Positions 53,301-64,000 of a stretch of 64,000 nt of DNA are shown here, piece by piece. The notes beneath the pieces are model-generated. The model saw nothing but the letters and a program-made list of their open reading frames with translations. It was not told the DNA's origin and did no database searches. Each line of letters opens with the position of its first letter. Positions within the stretch are counted from its first letter, which is position 1. Source of the DNA: Pipra filicauda (Eukaryota > Chordata > Aves > Passeriformes > Pipridae); contig NW_024104620.1 in the NCBI RefSeq assembly GCF_003945595.2, positions 1,088,501 through 1,152,500 of the forward strand, read 5' to 3'. A program made the position numbers and the translations under genes.

Positions 53301-56300
53301 TTTTTTCTAAAAAACCTTCAGTTGCAAAGTGTGGGCTGACGTTGTGAAAGCAGATGCTTATGTTTGGATGTCAAATTGTGTGCAGCATATGTGCATCTGT
53401 AACTGATACTTTTCCATGTCACCATCCTTTTACTTCAAAAAGTCAGAGTATGATGTCTTTTATGGCAACAGTGACCAGATTTCCAAGTTCAAAATTGTTC
53501 ATCTCTGCTCAGCAAACAGCCCCAGCAGAAAACCTGAATGCTGCCTGCCACATCTCTTAGTGGTTTTTGAAAGAAACATGGGGCTGTGCTTGCCAAGCCA
53601 TTCTCAGGATAGATATTCTCAGCTGTTTCAACATCTAAAAGGAGGTGGTTTTATCCCTTGTGTTGAAGCTTGTGAAAATACAACTAAAGGTGCACGTCTG
53701 TTAGGATTTCAGTGATATCTGAAGACTATTCAGAAATATGTAACCACTATAAATTCAGAATAACGTGAGCAAAACACCTGCCACAAAGGCAGTGAAGATC
53801 TACCAGTCTGGTAAGACTGACCTCTGAGTAATTTTAGGGTGCAGTTTGATGTTTGAACTCTTCCATCTTTAAATTACTGGAACTGACGTTCTACTTTCAG
53901 CTTTCTTTATTTCAGCAGAGTAAGTACTGAAAAAAGCAACCCAAACCCTGCCCCTTCCCTTGAACGGGCCTGTTCCCACCCCGGAGGGTGGGTTGGCACT
54001 GCCCACTGCAGGACTGGCAGTGCTTGGGGTCCAGTGAAGGGACTGACAGAGATTTATTGCCAAACCCAAGGTGTTCTCTTCTCTGTTCATCCTTAGAGCA
54101 GTACTAGCTTTTGCTCCACAGAATCTAACACAGCTGGAATAGGAAAAAAAACGAAATTAAAAAGTAAAACTAGTAGGAAATTGCTTTTAATGTTGTAATG
54201 CTTTATTGCCCTGGTTCTGGGTTTTGTTGCTCTTGTCTGGTAGGTGGGTTTGAAGAGAAGCACGGCTGCTCTGGATGGGGTGTTGCTGAGTACCATGTCC
54301 TGCTCTCCAGCACCTAAATATGTCTTGCTTAAAATAAAATAAAATAAATTCAAAAGCACCATGGGATAATACAACCTCCTCGTAAGATCCCTGGATCTCA
54401 GTCTAGCCTGATGTTCAGGTCTTAATTTGACCATATTTTGCTTTCACTTACCTGCATGTGCAGTCGTTTGGAGCGATGCCTGGCAAAATCTGCCTCCAGA
54501 TGGGATGGAGATTTTTCTTTCTTCACATACTCATGCAGATATGATGTGCTTACTTATATTTTGTAATTCTTGGCACAAGGAACCCAAGATTTTTCTTAAC
54601 ACCTACAAACCTGAATGAGATAATGTGATCACGTTCCCTGAGTGCAAACTGAAGTATTTCAGTTATTCTGTTCTTCTGGACCTCACAGTCAGGAGGCAAA
54701 ATTCATGATGCGATGGGAGTTTGTTTCAATTAGAACATTAATGTCTTTGTCCTTGCTTTCCTTTTACATTAATTATTTTATTTCCCCTCATCCAAATCGA
54801 ATTTTTGTGAATTGGATTTAGCTTTTTTTCTTTTTGTTGGTTGGTGTTTTGTTGTTGTTATTGTTGTCTCTTTTTGTTTTGTTTTGTATGTGCTACATGC
54901 CTGTCCTTCTTCCCTGAAGTGTAAATCACTTGCATGTTAAAGCCCTTAATCCTGAGTACACTGCCTGGAAATCTAACCTCTTTGGCCCTCTTGGGTTGAT
55001 GAGCCGCTGCTCCTTCCTCAGCCACTCCTCCTGTCAGCAGCTGGTGCTCCCAGTGTCTGCGAGAGGAGCAGATTGATTTACTGCTGGAGAACACTTGTCA
55101 GTCCAAATTTTGGCATTGCTGCTCGTATGGTTTATTCCTCCACAGCTATTTACAAACAATGCACTGAATTACGCTTTTCCAAAACACTTTCCCCCTAGAA
55201 TATGGAGTAGAGTGTCTAGAGCAAATGGGAATTTAATTATAAATAATTGAAAGGGAGATAATTAAAAATGGACTGTAAATAAAGGGAAAATGCCCAGTAA
55301 AAGCAGTTTGTAGAGTTCTACAATAACCTCTGTCCAGTTTTTATAAAATTGATTGTGCACATATTTAAAAATAGTACTTTTCACATGAATTAATTATGCT
55401 GTTGCCAGGGAATTGTTATCATAGGTGTTCTCCATCTTTGCAGAAATACTAATTAGCAGCAGTAGGGCACCATGGGACTCCTGCCCATTGTATAGCTCTT
55501 CTATAATGCTTATTAAGAATAATGAGTGGCTGGCCCATACGGTTGAGAAGATATTTGTCTAGAAGTACGTGGTGTCTGTATTTTACACATCTGCCTTTTC
55601 TGTTCCAAGAGCTTTGGGCAGCCCCACTTCTGCTCCAGAGCAAGGGAGAGAGTCTGCCCCAAGTGGGGCTCGCCAGAGGTGGGGAACCTCCAAGGTAATG
55701 GGATATCTCTAGGTGTGGGCACATCAGCTCTGCAGGAGGCCGAGGGGCAGGGAATGCAATTCCACTGTTTAGCCCCAGCCAGACTTAGTGTGCAGCTCTG
55801 GGTTCTGATTCCTTTACCATGGCATATTGATTGCTGTAGTAGCTGAAAACGTATGTTGGCTTCTGGGCTGTTGTGAGTTATAAAATATGTAAGCTGGGAA
55901 TAGTTTGAAGCTGAGCAGAAAGATTATAGTTCTCCCTTAAAATGATGTCTGGAGGGAGATGCACCTATTTCTGTGCTTATGCGCATGGGAAGTAAATTTG
56001 GATACTTCAGAAAGGTTTTGCAGGTGTGCAGATTGCTGTATTATTTCACAACATTTTCTCTGAAACAATTTGTTTATTTTGCTATTATTTCAATGAACAA
56101 GCATAATTTAAACTTCATGAAAGAGTAGAAAAATTAGAAACTGCAGTTGTCATGGTTTGGAAGAAGCATTGGGCTCTATCTTCAGTGTTTGCCAGGTAAT
56201 GAATTATTGCAGAACTAAAATAAGAATTCTCTTTGTGTCTTGGAGCTGGAATAGCAAGCAGATGTTGAACCACTGCCAGTGCTGTCCCACCCAGGGCCTG

Positions 56301-56385
56301 TCTCAGAGCAGCGAACCTTTGACAGCGAGTTTCCTGCTGTGATTCCCTTAGGAGTCCATTAGTGCCAATCTTCTCTGCCCTCACT
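50306..56385. other. Intron segment, no discrete gene or transposon recognised
   Basis: About 6 kb of intron. A degenerate (AAAAT)n run lies near 54330-54347 and a TTG/TTTTG-rich patch at about 54835-54890. ORFs such as 53354-53715, 54093-54434 and 55449-55724 show no domain and are not supported by splice context. Confidence 0.5.
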
Positions 56386-56590
56386 GAATCTTCACCGTGA
56401 GGGTGGGGAGGCCCTGGCACAGGTTGCCCAGAGAAGCTGTGGCTGCCCCATCCCTGGAAGTGTTCCAGGCCGGGTTGGATGGGGCTTGGAGCAACCTGGT
56501 TTAGTGGAAGGTGTCCCTGCCCACAGCACAGGCTTGGACTAGGTGGTGTTTCAGGTCCCTTCCAACCCAAACCATTCCATGATTGTCTGA
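56386..56590 (+). mobile_element. CR1 LINE 3'-end fragment (sense)
   Basis: A well-kept CR1 3' end with 'gaggccctggcacaggttgc', 'ccagagaagctgtggctgcc', 'gttggatggggcttggagca', 'gtttagtggaaggtgtccct' and 'cccttccaacccaaaccatt', finishing in a decayed octamer (ccatgattgtctga). No coding part is present. The minus-strand ORF at 56115-56570 is its antisense translation. Confidence 0.95.
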
Positions 56591-59500
56591 TGTTGATATT
56601 GTTTGCTGAGGTTTGTTGTGGATGAGGCTCTTTCTTACAGAGCTAAGTGTATCCCAGCTGGACTGTCAGCAGAACATGGACCTGAGTGAAACCTGGGCTT
56701 TGCATGCTGGAAAAATATCTTGGAGTGATTGCCTGTGTGAAGGGCAACAGGGGGAAGCCAGAATATGGAAAAACAGAAAAAGCCTTTTGCAAGGCTTGCT
56801 GGTGTTAATGCAGAAGGTTTAAGGACCTTCTGAATCTCCCAGTTCCTGGAGGAAAATAAGAAATAACCCCATTCACAAATATCTCAAGTTTCCTTCTGCT
56901 TTCTTGCAAATGTCAGCATAGACCTCCTTGACTTCTTACTTGGCTGTGCTTGAAGGGATTTGAGCTTTCCTGTGGGCCTGGGAGAAGGTTTAAGTATAAC
57001 TAGAGGGGAGGCTGGGGATCAGAAGAAAGTGTTACTGAGATGGGTGTCCAGCAGTGCCCGTGTTTTTCCCCTGGCCCCACTGGTAAACTGATGCTTTGTG
57101 TTATAGGAGATGCTGCATAACCTGTGCTGTGTTGATTCTGGGAAATAACAGTTCCTGTTGGGGATTATAAGGCCCAAAGTCAGGGTGGAGTGAATGAAGA
57201 AACATTTCTTTTTCTCTTAAGGTGATGTTTACAAACAACTCGTAAAGGCTGTTATGTTTTAGAAGGAATTGGTTTTCATAGCTGTTTGGAATTTTGAAAA
57301 GACAAGAGTTTGATTATAGCTATCTATAATCCAGTATCGAGGTGTTTTTAATCTCCTATGCATTACTTATAGTTTACTCATAGTTGTAATCTGCTGATAG
57401 ACAGATAAATAGACAACATCTATTTATTCTTTTTGTTTCTATAGAATACATAAATCTAGATAGATTATGGACTCCTCTCCCAACACCCACTGCTATCAAG
57501 GCAAGAGATCTGTTCTCACAAACCCTCAAAATGTGTTGGATGAGTATTACAGAAATGTTTTGGAATGTGTGGGGTTTTTCTATTTTTTTCTATTTTTTAA
57601 CTGAGAGTTGAAAGAAAAGAATATTTTTCCCTGGGCTGTCTCCAGGGTGTGGGCACATGATTGAGTAGCTCAGCTAACGCCGTTTACATTAGTGCTTAAT
57701 ATTGGGAAGTCCTGCCTTCCAGTGCCAAGGGGTTAGTAAATCACTGCATTTTCATAAACAGCACTGCTCATTACATTCTGCTGCAGAATGTCTCTCTTGC
57801 TGAAGTGTGTCTTGAGTGTTACAGCATGTGGATAATAAGGGAAAAACCTGAAATGTAAAATTGGAACAAACTGCTGCATGGCTTTAAGTCACTAAACTTC
57901 ACATTTATTGAGATCTAAAATAAGATGAATAACTAAGCTGCTGAATTGCTCATTTGTGTAGGTCATGAAAGTTTAAAAAAGTGCTGCAAGTATTTAAAAT
58001 TAATCCCAGGAATCAGAGGAACTTTATATGCGCTGTGTGACACACCGCAAATAGAACAATAGTCTTTTGTATAGAATCTTTCACACAGATTATAGTACAA
58101 AGTGATTTAATGAATTGCTGTTAATAATAAATAGAAAAATAATTGAGACAGTTAAGTATAGGCAAGGAAAAAAACTGTGTTTTGGCTGAGATGTGGCAGT
58201 AGGTGAAGGGCAAGGAGACAGGAGGGAGTGGGCAGTTCTGCCAACTACAGTGACACAACATTACTTTGTAATATAAAATACTGAGACGTATCAGATCTGA
58301 TGTCCTAGACTCTGTACAGACCTGGTCCCAAAGATTTTAGCCTGCAAAAAAAGATTTGACTGAGATATTTGCCTGAATCTTTTGAGTTATTTTTCTTGGT
58401 ATAATATTGGATGTCTTTAAATTGTGTTCTTTGAGAATTTGGTTCATAATAAAGAAATGTGTGTCCAAGTCTCATAAAACATGCATAATTCTCATAAAAT
58501 TACATTAAAATTAGATAAATCTCATTAAAAACTTCTCATAAAGCAACATATTATTCTGAGGAAACATGTTCAGTGGAACTTATTTTTTGCCTTCGTTACT
58601 AATAATCAAGATTAATTAGGTGCAGTGCCATCAGGAATAAAGCTCCCTTGTTCTCTGAGTCAGTTGTTAAAGCTGAGTTGGAGCTTTGCGTTTCCCATGA
58701 CCATGCTCTGGTGGAAGGATCCTGGAATGACATCCAGAGGGGTTATATGATGTTTCAAGCAGAAATATTCCATTAAAGTGGACACTGCAGTGATCTTGTG
58801 GAGTTACATCACATCTGGTGGAGTTACTTCTCGGTCAGGGATTAGTGAAGTTGTATGTCTCTGTTAATGATGTATAAGAATTAGAAGGTTCTGTTTAAAA
58901 ACAAGTTGTTAAGGTCTAGAGCAATTGCTTCTAAGTTGGATACTTAAACTGGAAGAGAAGGTAAAAATGGGTAGAAAATAGGACTATTCCAGTGTTTGTC
59001 CATTAATTCATTCAGTGTTCCTTCACTGTTTTATGTATCAAATGTGCACATATCTATTACCTGATATAAATTGCTAACACAGTATTCTATTTTTACTGAT
59101 TGCTGATCTCATCCTAAGTTTGAAAATCAGTACATAGCATCAGGGACAGAATCACTGTGGAAGATGCTGACTGTTGAATGAATTCCCCAATGATGGAATG
59201 GTTAGGATTAAACTAAATGTCACAATAACCAGAGCATAATTAGTCTGGCAAGCCTTATTAAGCAATAACATACTTACTAAGCAGATCTTATTGGGATTCC
59301 TCATCTAATTTTGATGTTTAATGGTGTTTCATTTTGTCTGTAAGATGTAATTATTGCCTGTATACCCTGCCTGCCTTATGTGTGTGTGACCTGTGGCAGA
59401 GAGCAGATGTCACGGCATCCTTTCACACATAATTATGGTGTAGGTAGGTCTTGCAGGCAGGAAAAGCAGATCAGTGTGCACTGCATCAAATAAACTACAA

Positions 59501-59950
59501 TTGCTGTGTTATTGCATGTTTTGAAAGGGATTAGAGGAGCTGTGTGGGATGATAGTACAGTACTCCTTCTGGCTGATAAAGGATGGCAAACAGAACAATG
59601 TGTAGTTTTTCTTTAATAGATTGTCTTGATTTATTAATCCCTTTCATGTCTTTACTTGTAGTGTTATAGATGTTCTGTAAGAAACAGTAGGATGTCTTTG
59701 TTCTCAGTTTTCTGTAAACAAAGACACCCCGCTGTCTGTTACAATTTCTGTGCAACCCAAGCAAGTTTTGTTCGACTTCTAATTTTTGGAAATGGAGATT
59801 TGGTCGAACTCCTCTTTGGTTTGGTTGACTGATGGATTTATTTGTGCTGTTGCATGTCCCTTGGTACTTTGCAGATCTCGGTGGTATTTATTAGGGAAAA
59901 GCTTTTTTTGGCATCCTGTTGGACAAGGCCTCGCTTTCATTTAGATGCTC
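56591..59950. other. Intron segment, no discrete gene or transposon recognised
   Basis: About 3.4 kb of AT-rich intron. A decayed array of tctcataaaa-like units lies at 58470-58543. No exon, RNA gene or transposon was recognised. Confidence 0.5.
58470..58543. repeat. Irregular array of tctcataaaa-like units
   Basis: Four related units (tctcataaaa at 58470, tctcataaaa at 58490, tctcattaaaa at 58520, tctcataaag at 58534) are separated by 4-20 nt of AT-rich sequence. This may be a decayed minisatellite or chance clustering in AT-rich DNA. Confidence 0.6.
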
Positions 59951-60240
59951 CTTCACAGAGTAATTCCGGTCGGAAAGAACCACGGGAGGTCGTCTGGTTG
60001 AACCTCCTGCACAGAGCAGGCTCAGCATCGAATTCACAGCAGGCTTTGTTCAGTCAGATCTTGAAAACCTCCACTGATGAGATTCTGCTGTCCCTTGGGG
60101 CAGCCTCTTCCCAGGGTTATCCTCACAGAGATGAAGTTTTTTCTTACATCCATCTTGCAATCTTCCTGTTTCCGTGTATATCCACAGTCCCTTTCTCCCA
60201 TCTTTGTCCTGCCTTCAAACACGTTTTGTCCTTTGTCCTG
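59951..60240 (-). mobile_element. Older CR1 LINE 3' fragment, antisense to the host gene
   Basis: Read on the + strand this is the reverse complement of an older CR1 subfamily end: 'ggaggtcgtctggttgaacc', 'ctgcacagagcaggctcagc', 'agtcagatcttgaaaacctc', 'cttggggcagcctcttccca' and 'tttcttacatccatcttgca'. The order matches the antisense CR1 pattern '...aggtcatctggtccaacccc / gctcaaagcagg / cttgaaaacctcc / gggcaacctgttcca / ttccttatatccagtc'. The 3' end of the element is at the low-coordinate side. It is the only antisense CR1 seen. The 142-codon ORF over it (59842-60270) is a chance frame through the repeat. Confidence 0.8.
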
Positions 60241-63200
60241 AGTTCAAACACCCATCCAGTATCTGATTAGGTTACAAAAGATAGGAGACAGATGATCTAT
60301 CCTTTATCTTCATCTTTTTGTACTTTCTACGGACAGATCACTGTGAAATTTATTTCATTTTATTTAGTTTCTGCTTAAATTACCAGTGACCTCCCGTTTG
60401 AGATGGGGAGTTGTAAAACATGTTTCTGAAGTTCGGGCTTTTGATGCCTAAATTCCAGTGGGTTTTTAATGTAGCTAATATTATTATTCACATTGTGCTG
60501 AGATGTTTCTTTTAATTGACTCAGATTTATTTTGGGAAAAGCGTAAATTTAACATGACCCTTCTAAAAAGAATTAAATTCTAATTACAAAGCAGGCTATT
60601 GACTAGGAAGTATTTACATCCTTTTCCTCATTTAACTACTAAACAGGATATCTAACTAAGCAGTGAAAGATTGTGGATAAGTTTACTGCCACGTCCTGAA
60701 GAGATCGTCAGGAAGTAAAAAAATCTATAGTAATGGGTTTTTCATCTGATTTTTAACCTTATTTTTCATGCTTCGTTTTTTTTGCTATACCAAGAGCAGG
60801 CTCTGTTTTTAGCATGTTTACCAGAGAATAATTGCAAATTGTAATATTTCTAATGACAGTGTAATTACTTACAAGTCCTTGCTTACTTTTTTTTTTTTTT
60901 TGGTAATTTTTCATTCTAAATTCACATCTGACATTAAATAATGGCCACTTCTTGCTTCTGACTTCTACTGCTTGTCTCTCTATCCTGTTAATGTGAGGGG
61001 TGGTAAATCTGCAGCTGATCCATACTTCATGAGCAGCACCCAGAAATGTATAAAAACTACCAGAGAGACCCGTTCTGTGCAGTAGGGAAAGAGCAGTGAT
61101 GGGTTTGATGAGTGAGATTTGGCCAGTCCTCTGCTACAGCTGCCTTGTATTACTCCATCTGGGGGTTTAATGCTATTTTTAATACAGTTTTCTATCCTAA
61201 GAAATAGATAGTAAATCCTTGATTGGCGTAATGTGTTTCAAGGTCCTATTGATGAGCAAAATACTGTTCTGAAGTGAAACAACATATTCTTGAATTTTTG
61301 CTTTAAAAACAAACTGGTGAAAACCACGCTTTTCCTGCACTGAGATTTCTGCATCTCCAAAACTAAGCTGCCTTTGCTGAAGCGCCTCAGAGAAATAAAT
61401 AAGCTCATGATACAATTCAGTTGCGATGCTTAATCTTTGTGGTAGTTGCTTTTCTCTGCTAATAGAAAGCCACCTACTGCCTGAGGTTTGAATTTTGACT
61501 ATTATTTTTAGGAGATGATAGTTTATACATAATCTGATGTCTGGTTTTGAATCTTGGTGACGTTAGAATAAGAATATTCTGTTAGATCAAGGTGAAGTAT
61601 CAAGGACGAACGTTTAAATCATCAATGGACCTTTTCCTGTAACTGAACTTCAAAAACATATTTAAAGATTAATTTTTTTTTTTAATATTCAGTTTTTAAG
61701 CACATCAGATTCTGTTGAAAGCCTATCCTTAGTGTAGGACAGCTTGTAGAGCACACTAGGGTGTGATGCTCCCTTTTCCCATTCAAGATATGTGTCACAG
61801 CTGAGTCCTTACCTTGGGCTGATGGCTTTTGGTGTGAAACGGAGGCATAAAAGGGACAAAGATTTTTTTCACGTATCTGGAAGGACTCAGCAAAAGCTGC
61901 ATCTGTCTAAACCCTGAGGGATCTGCAAACCCCTCTTGCCTCAACCTGTCCACCAAAACAGAAGCTCTGTCTGAGGGCAGAGCTGCAGCCCTGGCCCGGA
62001 GGATGGGGCAGGAGGAGCTCCCACAGGAGGGACATGGCAAGAGCGTAGGATCTGTTGGAGGAGAAACTCAGCTATATCCAGTTCCTATTTGCTTTTCCTC
62101 CTTTCTTAACAATGAAAAAGAGATCAGGCATTTTTATTTATTTATTTTCATTTTTCATTACACGATGTCAAGCCCCTGGCTCTGGAGGATCAACTCCTCT
62201 ATTCATGGAGAAAGAACAACGGGATTGCCAATGAAACCGCCATCGGCTGAATGAAATACCTGGGATTATAACTGCAGCTGTTATGGGACTGCTTTTGGGT
62301 TTTATGTGCCTTTGGTTTTGTAGTGTGAGCATGTAACTGATTCCGGTAGTTTTAAAATCAATTTAAAAAAAAATTGACCAGAGAAGCATTGCTTAATATA
62401 AATAGACTCATTTGTTGCAGGTTCATTTTCTGCCTTGAAAAAATAAAAAAAGATAAGCTTCAGTGTATTTTCAAGCAAGGATTATGTATGCAGTGTTTGT
62501 ACTGAGCAAAATGGGTCTTTTATGAGGTATTGGAAAGTTTTTAAACTTAGGATGAGATGAGACCCCCTTGAGATGATCATCAAAATCCCTTTAATAGTTA
62601 AGATTCGGCCTGAGTGCTCTTCTCTACCTTTGCTCTTCAAGTTTGCCAGCAATTTTGTACTTTATAGCCCTCATTATTTTTTTGACTTGCTGGATTTTTA
62701 TCGAATAATATTTTCATAGACAAATCTTTCTATTTAGCCTTGTCTGATTGTGTTCTCTTGCAAATCCTCAAGTAAGATTCATATGATTACACATGTATGT
62801 TCACGTGCTCCAGAAGTGAAAATTACATTGCTGGGTTTTATTTGGGTTTAATTTCTCTTCCTGAATTACTGGCTTAACCACCTCTTATAGTGCCACATAC
62901 TGCAAGCGGAAATTACTTGCTCAATGTACCTTGAGGGTGATTGGAAGTCCATGCATGTGAGGTGCCTTTTCTGCCGTCGGGCTCCGCTCTTGGAGCAGCA
63001 CCCTGTGGGACCCATCCTGCAGTACCATGCCAAGTCACTTCCTCCATTTCAAACTCCTATCAGGAATATATTCTTATTTTTACGTATTTAACCACATCGT
63101 TTTATCCCTTCAGATGATGATTCAGCTGCTTCCCAGTGCAGTTTATTCCATTAACTAATTGCTCTATTAGGACTGTTTTCCTCTTATCTAGCTCGACTTT

Positions 63201-63532
63201 CTTTTCCTATTAGATTATTGTTCTTTTATGATAATTTTTATATTAATTTGTACAAGTAAAATTAAGTAGTCATACTTCCTGAGGCTTTGGGAGGAATTTT
63301 ACTGCCACAGAAACGTGCCTGGCTTGCCTTTAATTTGAAGTATTGTGGGGCTTTTTCTTTTTACCCTAAATTTCTCCAAGCGGTTAGTGATGTGAGTACA
63401 CTGAGAGGAGAAATGTCTTGCAGCCTTTAGGAAGTATTTAACCAATTTTAGGGACCAGCTGACAGTTATTTACTTTTTAATATACAGCAGGGTACGGTTT
63501 ATATTTTGTATACGGTTTATATTTTTTTACAT
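60241..63532. other. Intron segment, no discrete gene or transposon recognised
   Basis: About 3.3 kb of intron. It holds a T15 run at 60887-60901 and a GC-richer patch at 61900-62050 without splice-supported frames. A short imperfect tandem pair, tacggtttatattttg / tacggtttatattttt, lies near 63493-63527, just before the next CR1. Confidence 0.5.
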
Positions 63533-63808
63533 GAGATAGGACAAGGGGGAATGGCTTTAAACTAAAAGAGGAGAGATTTAGATGAGGCGTTAGGAAGAAA
63601 TTCTTCACTGTGAGGTTGGCGAGGCACTGGCACAGGTTGCCCAGAGAAGCTGTGGCTGCCCCATCCTTGGAAGCATTGAAGGCCAGGCCGGGTGGGATTC
63701 TGAGAAACCTGGTCTAGTGGAAGGTGTCCTTGCCCATGGCAGGGGTTTGTCATGGGATGAGCTTTAAGGTTCCTTCCAACCCAATCTGTTCTGTGATTCT
63801 GTGGTTCT
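63533..63808 (+). mobile_element. CR1 LINE 3'-end fragment (sense), next to an exon
   Basis: The longest of the untranslated-only CR1 ends. It starts at 'gagataggacaaggggga', continues with 'atggctttaaactaaaagag', 'gttaggaagaaattcttcac', 'gctgtggctgccccatcctt', 'ggtctagtggaaggtgtcct' and 'ccttccaacccaatctgttc', and ends in octamers ctgtgattctgtggttct. It stops 78 bp before the first TSP1 exon, so it borders the acceptor region of that exon. The minus-strand ORF 63562-63981 runs antisense through this element and the exon and is not a gene. Confidence 0.95.
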
Positions 63809-63856
63809 CTTATCTGCTCTTGGGCATCAGGACAGATTCGTGGGAGAAGCATTGCA

Positions 63857-63886
63857 TGGCATTTCTCAACACCCCCTCTCTTGCAG
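63857..63886 (+). promoter_or_regulatory. Splice acceptor of the first TSP1 exon
   Basis: Pyrimidine-rich tract (ctcaacaccccctctcttgcag) with the AG at 63885-63886, a close match to the avian consensus. A branch point must lie within or next to the short non-CR1 segment 63809-63870; tctcaac at 63864-63870 is one candidate but is rather close to the AG. Confidence 0.85.
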
Positions 63887-64000
63887 GTCACTGGGGCCGA
63901 TGCGTAGGTGACTGCGGCTCGGGGGGCCTCCGGAGCCGGGCCGTCTGGTGCACACACGCGGAGGGCTGGACCACGTACCACGCCAACTGCGACCAGCAGC
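63887..64000 (+). CDS. THSD7B: THSD7-family protein, exon with the start of TSP1 repeat 1 (runs off the window)
   Basis: This exon continues the protein begun at 12294. GT completes Gly47, and residues 48-84 follow as HWGRCVGDCGSGG, then LRSRAVWCTHAEGWTTYHANC and DQQ. It is the first half of a thrombospondin type-1 repeat. Trp44 (previous exon), Trp49 and Arg62/Arg64 can form the Trp-Arg stack, and Cys52, Cys56, Cys68 and Cys81 are the visible cysteines. W49-G-R-C52 fits a WxxC pattern often C-mannosylated in TSP1 domains. The protein would be an extracellular, single-pass membrane glycoprotein, by family knowledge. GDCG without an inserted Glu, and SRAVWC, favour THSD7B; EGWTT is more like THSD7A. 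The exon is far richer in GC and CpG than the intron. It is cut by the window edge. Confidence 0.92.

Larger units (their letters stand above)
12433..63886 (+). other. THSD7B: 51.5-kb phase-1 intron of the THSD7-family gene
   Basis: This is the interval between the signal-peptide exon and the first TSP1 exon, 51,454 bp. Reading frame and protein sequence are continuous across it (VWKT-G-HWGRC), so no extra coding exon is needed. It contains one SINE, five sense and one antisense CR1 fragments, simple repeats and otherwise unannotated AT-rich sequence. Very long 5' introns are usual for THSD7 genes, as I know the family. Apart from the listed repeats I recognise no nested gene or ncRNA. Enhancers may well be present, but none can be proved from one sequence. 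Confidence 0.85.

Noticed and set aside
56115..56570. 151-codon minus-strand ORF
   Set aside because: Most of it is the antisense translation of a CR1 3' end, the same phrase (CHGQGHLPLDQV-like) seen opposite the other CR1 copies.
59842..60270. 142-codon + strand ORF as a gene
   Set aside because: It reads through an antisense CR1 fragment; no domain and no splice sites.
63562..63981. 139-codon minus-strand ORF
   Set aside because: It is antisense to a CR1 fragment and to the TSP1 exon on the + strand.
1..64000. CRISPR array, bacterial operon, phage or integrated retroviral gene set
   Set aside because: No regularly spaced repeats, no dense co-directional ORFs, and no gag/pol/env-like frames or paired LTRs were seen; the only RT sequence is CR1.

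Overview
The window looks like bird nuclear DNA, most likely from a songbird (passerine). It has no operons, dense ORFs or bacterial signals. It is mostly AT-rich non-coding sequence (an impression by eye, not computed) with scattered CR1 LINE fragments, many ending in the ATTCTATG/ATTCTGTG-type octamer repeat typical of avian CR1. One element at 21192-21330 joins a tRNA-Ile-like head to a CR1 3' tail. That is the architecture of TguSINE1, a SINE known from zebra finch and other passerines, and it is the main reason for preferring a passerine.

The window holds the 5' part of one protein gene on the + strand, a thrombospondin type-1 domain protein of the THSD7 family (THSD7B preferred over THSD7A). 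Two coding exons can be read. The first (coding 12294-12432) carries the start codon and a signal peptide and ends in the split codon of a ...VWKTG motif. The second begins at 63887 and runs off the right edge. It encodes the first half of TSP1 repeat 1 (HWGRCVGDCGSGG... RSRAVWC). Both splice sites match consensus, and joining them keeps the frame exactly (phase 1, Gly restored), so the 51,454-bp stretch between them is a single intron. A weaker candidate for an upstream 5' untranslated exon and promoter lies at about 9960-10258. It has a small CpG cluster, a GC box, a consensus acceptor and donor, and a short upstream ORF.

Layout: 1-9960, upstream intergenic or 5'-intron sequence with two CR1 3' ends (about 1275 and 9056). 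9960-12258, candidate promoter and 5' exon, then a pyrimidine-rich tract leading into the acceptor. 12259-12432, first coding exon. 12433-63886, the giant intron, with the SINE, a 29-bp palindrome, a 46-nt T run, five sense and one antisense CR1 fragments, a hairpin cluster and simple repeats. 63887-64000, start of the TSP1 exon, only about 80 bp downstream of a CR1.

I found no CRISPR array, rRNA, functional tRNA, retroviral gene set or clear second protein gene. Most other ORFs of 60-200 codons show no recognisable domain, are antisense to CR1, or are low in complexity, and are treated as chance. I see no previously undescribed system here. The most useful results are the gene model that ORF-length filters miss, the candidate 5' exon, the SINE, and a few unusual palindromic or repeat structures.
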